Below, piece after piece: positions 3,690 to 5,151 of a stretch of DNA of 5,151 nt. The DNA lies in assembly GCA_946183385.1 (NCBI GenBank), contig CAMHBN010000157.1, positions 1-5,151 on the forward strand, in the 5' to 3' direction. The notes beneath the pieces are model-generated. The model worked only from the letters and a program-made list of their open reading frames with translations, was not told the origin of the DNA and made no database searches. Made by a program: the position numbers and the translations under genes. Position 1 is the stretch's first letter, and each line of letters starts with the position of its first letter. Source of the DNA: an uncultured Ruminococcus sp. (GTDB lineage: Bacteria; Bacillota; Clostridia; Oscillospirales; Ruminococcaceae).

Positions 3690-5151
3690 ATGAAATTGAA
3701 AAAGCTTCTGTCCCTCGTGCTCGCGGGCTGTCTCGTGTGCGGAACATCGGCTCTCGGCGGAGCTCCGAGACGCATCGCCGACGCAGCAGGCACAAGGGTA
3801 TCGGTACACGACCCGTCCATTGTCAAGGACGGCAGCACCTACTACGTTTTCGGCTCGCACATAGAGGCGGCGAAGTCCGCAGACCTGCAAAACTGGAAGA
3901 CCTTCGCGAACGGCTATGCGCGGACAAACAACGTCGAATTCGGCAACCTCTCGCAGAATCTCGCCAAAGCCTTCGCTTGGGCGGGCGAGGACCTCGAGGA
4001 CTGCAAGGGCGGCTTCGCGGTATGGGCTCCCGACGTCGTGTGGGACGCCGACTACGTAAACAAGGACGGCAGCAAGGGCGCGTACCTGATGTACTTCTGC
4101 ACGTCCTCGACCTATATGCGCTCGGTCATTGCCTGCGCGGCGGCTAAGAATATCGAGGGTCCGTACACCTTCGTTGATACGCTCATATACTCGGGCTTCA
4201 CCAACAACGACAGCTACGCGACCAGCGACACCAAGCGCGTCAACCGCAAGTACACCTCAACCAACGTGGACGAGCTCATCGCGGCGGGACAGGTCACCTT
4301 CAACAACAGCTGGTTCAACAAGGACAACTTCAACAACCAGCTCTTCCCGAACGCCATCGACCCGACTATCTACTACAGCACCGACGGTAAGATGTATATG
4401 TGCTACGGATCGTGGTCGGGCGGCATATTCACGCTTGAGGTAGACCCGAAAACGGGTCAGCTCATACACCCGAAGACGGGCACGACCTCCGACGGGCGCA
4501 TGGTGGACAGCTACTTCGGCACGAAGATTTCAGGCGGCTACGGCAAATCGGGCGAGGGTCCGTTCATCGAGTACAACCGCGACACAGGCTACTACTACCT
4601 GTGGGTGACCTACGGCGGTCTGACCTCCACAGGCGGCTATAATATGCGAGTTTTCCGCTCAAGGAGTCCGCTCGGTCCGTTCACCGACCCCGCAGGCGGC
4701 AACGCCGTGCTCCCGACGAATCCCAACCTCGACAGCGTGGGTCTGAAGGTGATGGGCAACTACAAGTTCAGCTCGCTAAGCAAGGCCTATATGGCGTGCG
4801 GACACAACTCCGTCCTCCGCGACGATGACGGCAGGTGGTACCTCGTATACCACACCCGCTTCGACGACGGTGCGGAGTTCCACGAGGTGCGCGTACATTC
4901 GATGTACTTCAACGAGGACGGCTGGCCTGTGATAGCGCCCTTCGAGTACAGCGGCGACGAGATATGGGAGGGCGGCTATGACGTCTCCGATATCGTCGGT
5001 GCTTATGAATTCATCGACCACGGCACATCAACTGACGGTAAAATTATCAACTACCAGACGATATCGCTCAACGCCGACAACACCATCAGCGGAGCAGTAA
5101 CGGGTACGTGGGAACAGGACGCCGAATCCTCAAAGGCTACTCTCGTCATCG
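3690..5151 (+). CDS. Secreted GH43 hydrolase, probable endo-arabinanase (3' end missing)
   Basis: The first 487 residues of a glycoside hydrolase family 43 enzyme, still open at the window edge. The best substrate guess is alpha-1,5-arabinan, the side chain of pectin, cut outside the cell. An N-terminal signal peptide is clear: KLKK followed by a hydrophobic stretch to about residue 24. It contains LAGC (11-14), which fits a lipobox, but the hydrophobic part before Cys14 is short, so ordinary cleavage near ALGG is as likely. The five-bladed propeller follows, with HDPSIV (Asp41, predicted general base), VWAPD (111-115), IDPTIYY (Asp224, predicted pKa-modulating Asp), SGEGPFIEY (Glu289, predicted general acid) and GHNSV (His372, matching the His near the active-site ion in arabinanases). 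From about residue 425 (WEGGYDVSDIVGAYEF) the sequence resembles the C-terminal beta domain of Abn2-type arabinanases and is cut off. The start is supported by AAAGGAG six bases upstream and the signal peptide. Beta-xylosidase or arabinofuranosidase activity is an alternative. Whether a dockerin or binding module follows cannot be seen. Confidence 0.9.
   Translation, partial: MKLKKLLSLVLAGCLVCGTSALGGAPRRIADAAGTRVSVHDPSIVKDGSTYYVFGSHIEAAKSADLQNWKTFANGYARTNNVEFGNLSQNLAKAFAWAGEDLEDCKGGFAVWAPDVVWDADYVNKDGSKGAYLMYFCTSSTYMRSVIACAAAKNIEGPYTFVDTLIYSGFTNNDSYATSDTKRVNRKYTSTNVDELIAAGQVTFNNSWFNKDNFNNQLFPNAIDPTIYYSTDGKMYMCYGSWSGGIFTLEVDPKTGQLIHPKTGTTSDGRMVDSYFGTKISGGYGKSGEGPFIEYNRDTGYYYLWVTYGGLTSTGGYNMRVFRSRSPLGPFTDPAGGNAVLPTNPNLDSVGLKVMGNYKFSSLSKAYMACGHNSVLRDDDGRWYLVYHTRFDDGAEFHEVRVHSMYFNEDGWPVIAPFEYSGDEIWEGGYDVSDIVGAYEFIDHGTSTDGKIINYQTISLNADNTISGAVTGTWEQDAESSKATLVI

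Noticed and set aside
3737..4147. A 136-codon plus-strand frame inside the GH43 gene.
   Set aside because: It is a shifted frame of the GH43 coding sequence, rich in Arg and Gly, with no ribosome site of its own.

Overview
The window looks like chromosomal DNA of a Gram-positive anaerobe of the class Clostridia, most likely a fairly GC-rich Ruminococcus-like member of the Oscillospiraceae. This is an inference. It rests on strong AGGAGG-type ribosome binding sites, TATAAT promoters with extended -10 boxes, a signal peptide of the MKLKKLLSLVLAG type, a GH43 plant-polysaccharide hydrolase, and small hairpin repeats that resemble those scattered through such genomes. No rRNA, tRNA, CRISPR array, transposase or phage gene is visible.

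Layout. Positions 1-385 hold no convincing gene; they are a dense run of inverted repeats, one of which resembles an intrinsic terminator. Positions 386-3022 (+) encode a complete 878-residue P-type Ca2+ ATPase of the SERCA/PMR1 (P2A-like) class with all catalytic motifs. Positions 3023-3117 are a convergent intergenic stretch with a strong hairpin that probably ends transcription from both sides. Positions 3118-3477 (-) encode a 119-residue protein with an N-terminal zinc ribbon and two predicted membrane helices, function unknown. Positions 3478-3689 are a divergent promoter region with good sigma-A-type promoters on both strands, operator-like palindromes on the minus-strand side, and a hairpin in each predicted 5' leader. 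From 3690 (+) to the end of the window runs the first 487 residues of a secreted GH43 enzyme, probably an endo-1,5-alpha-L-arabinanase, cut off by the window edge.

How the genes relate. The three genes are not one operon. The ATPase and the zinc-ribbon gene converge on a shared terminator. The zinc-ribbon and GH43 genes diverge from a 212-base region, which permits shared regulation but does not prove it. The ATPase would export Ca2+ from the cytoplasm; the GH43 enzyme would act outside the cell on pectin side chains (arabinan). I see no clear sign of a novel multi-gene defence or mobile system. The least explained parts are the hairpin cluster at 5-342 and the palindromes at 3520-3564.
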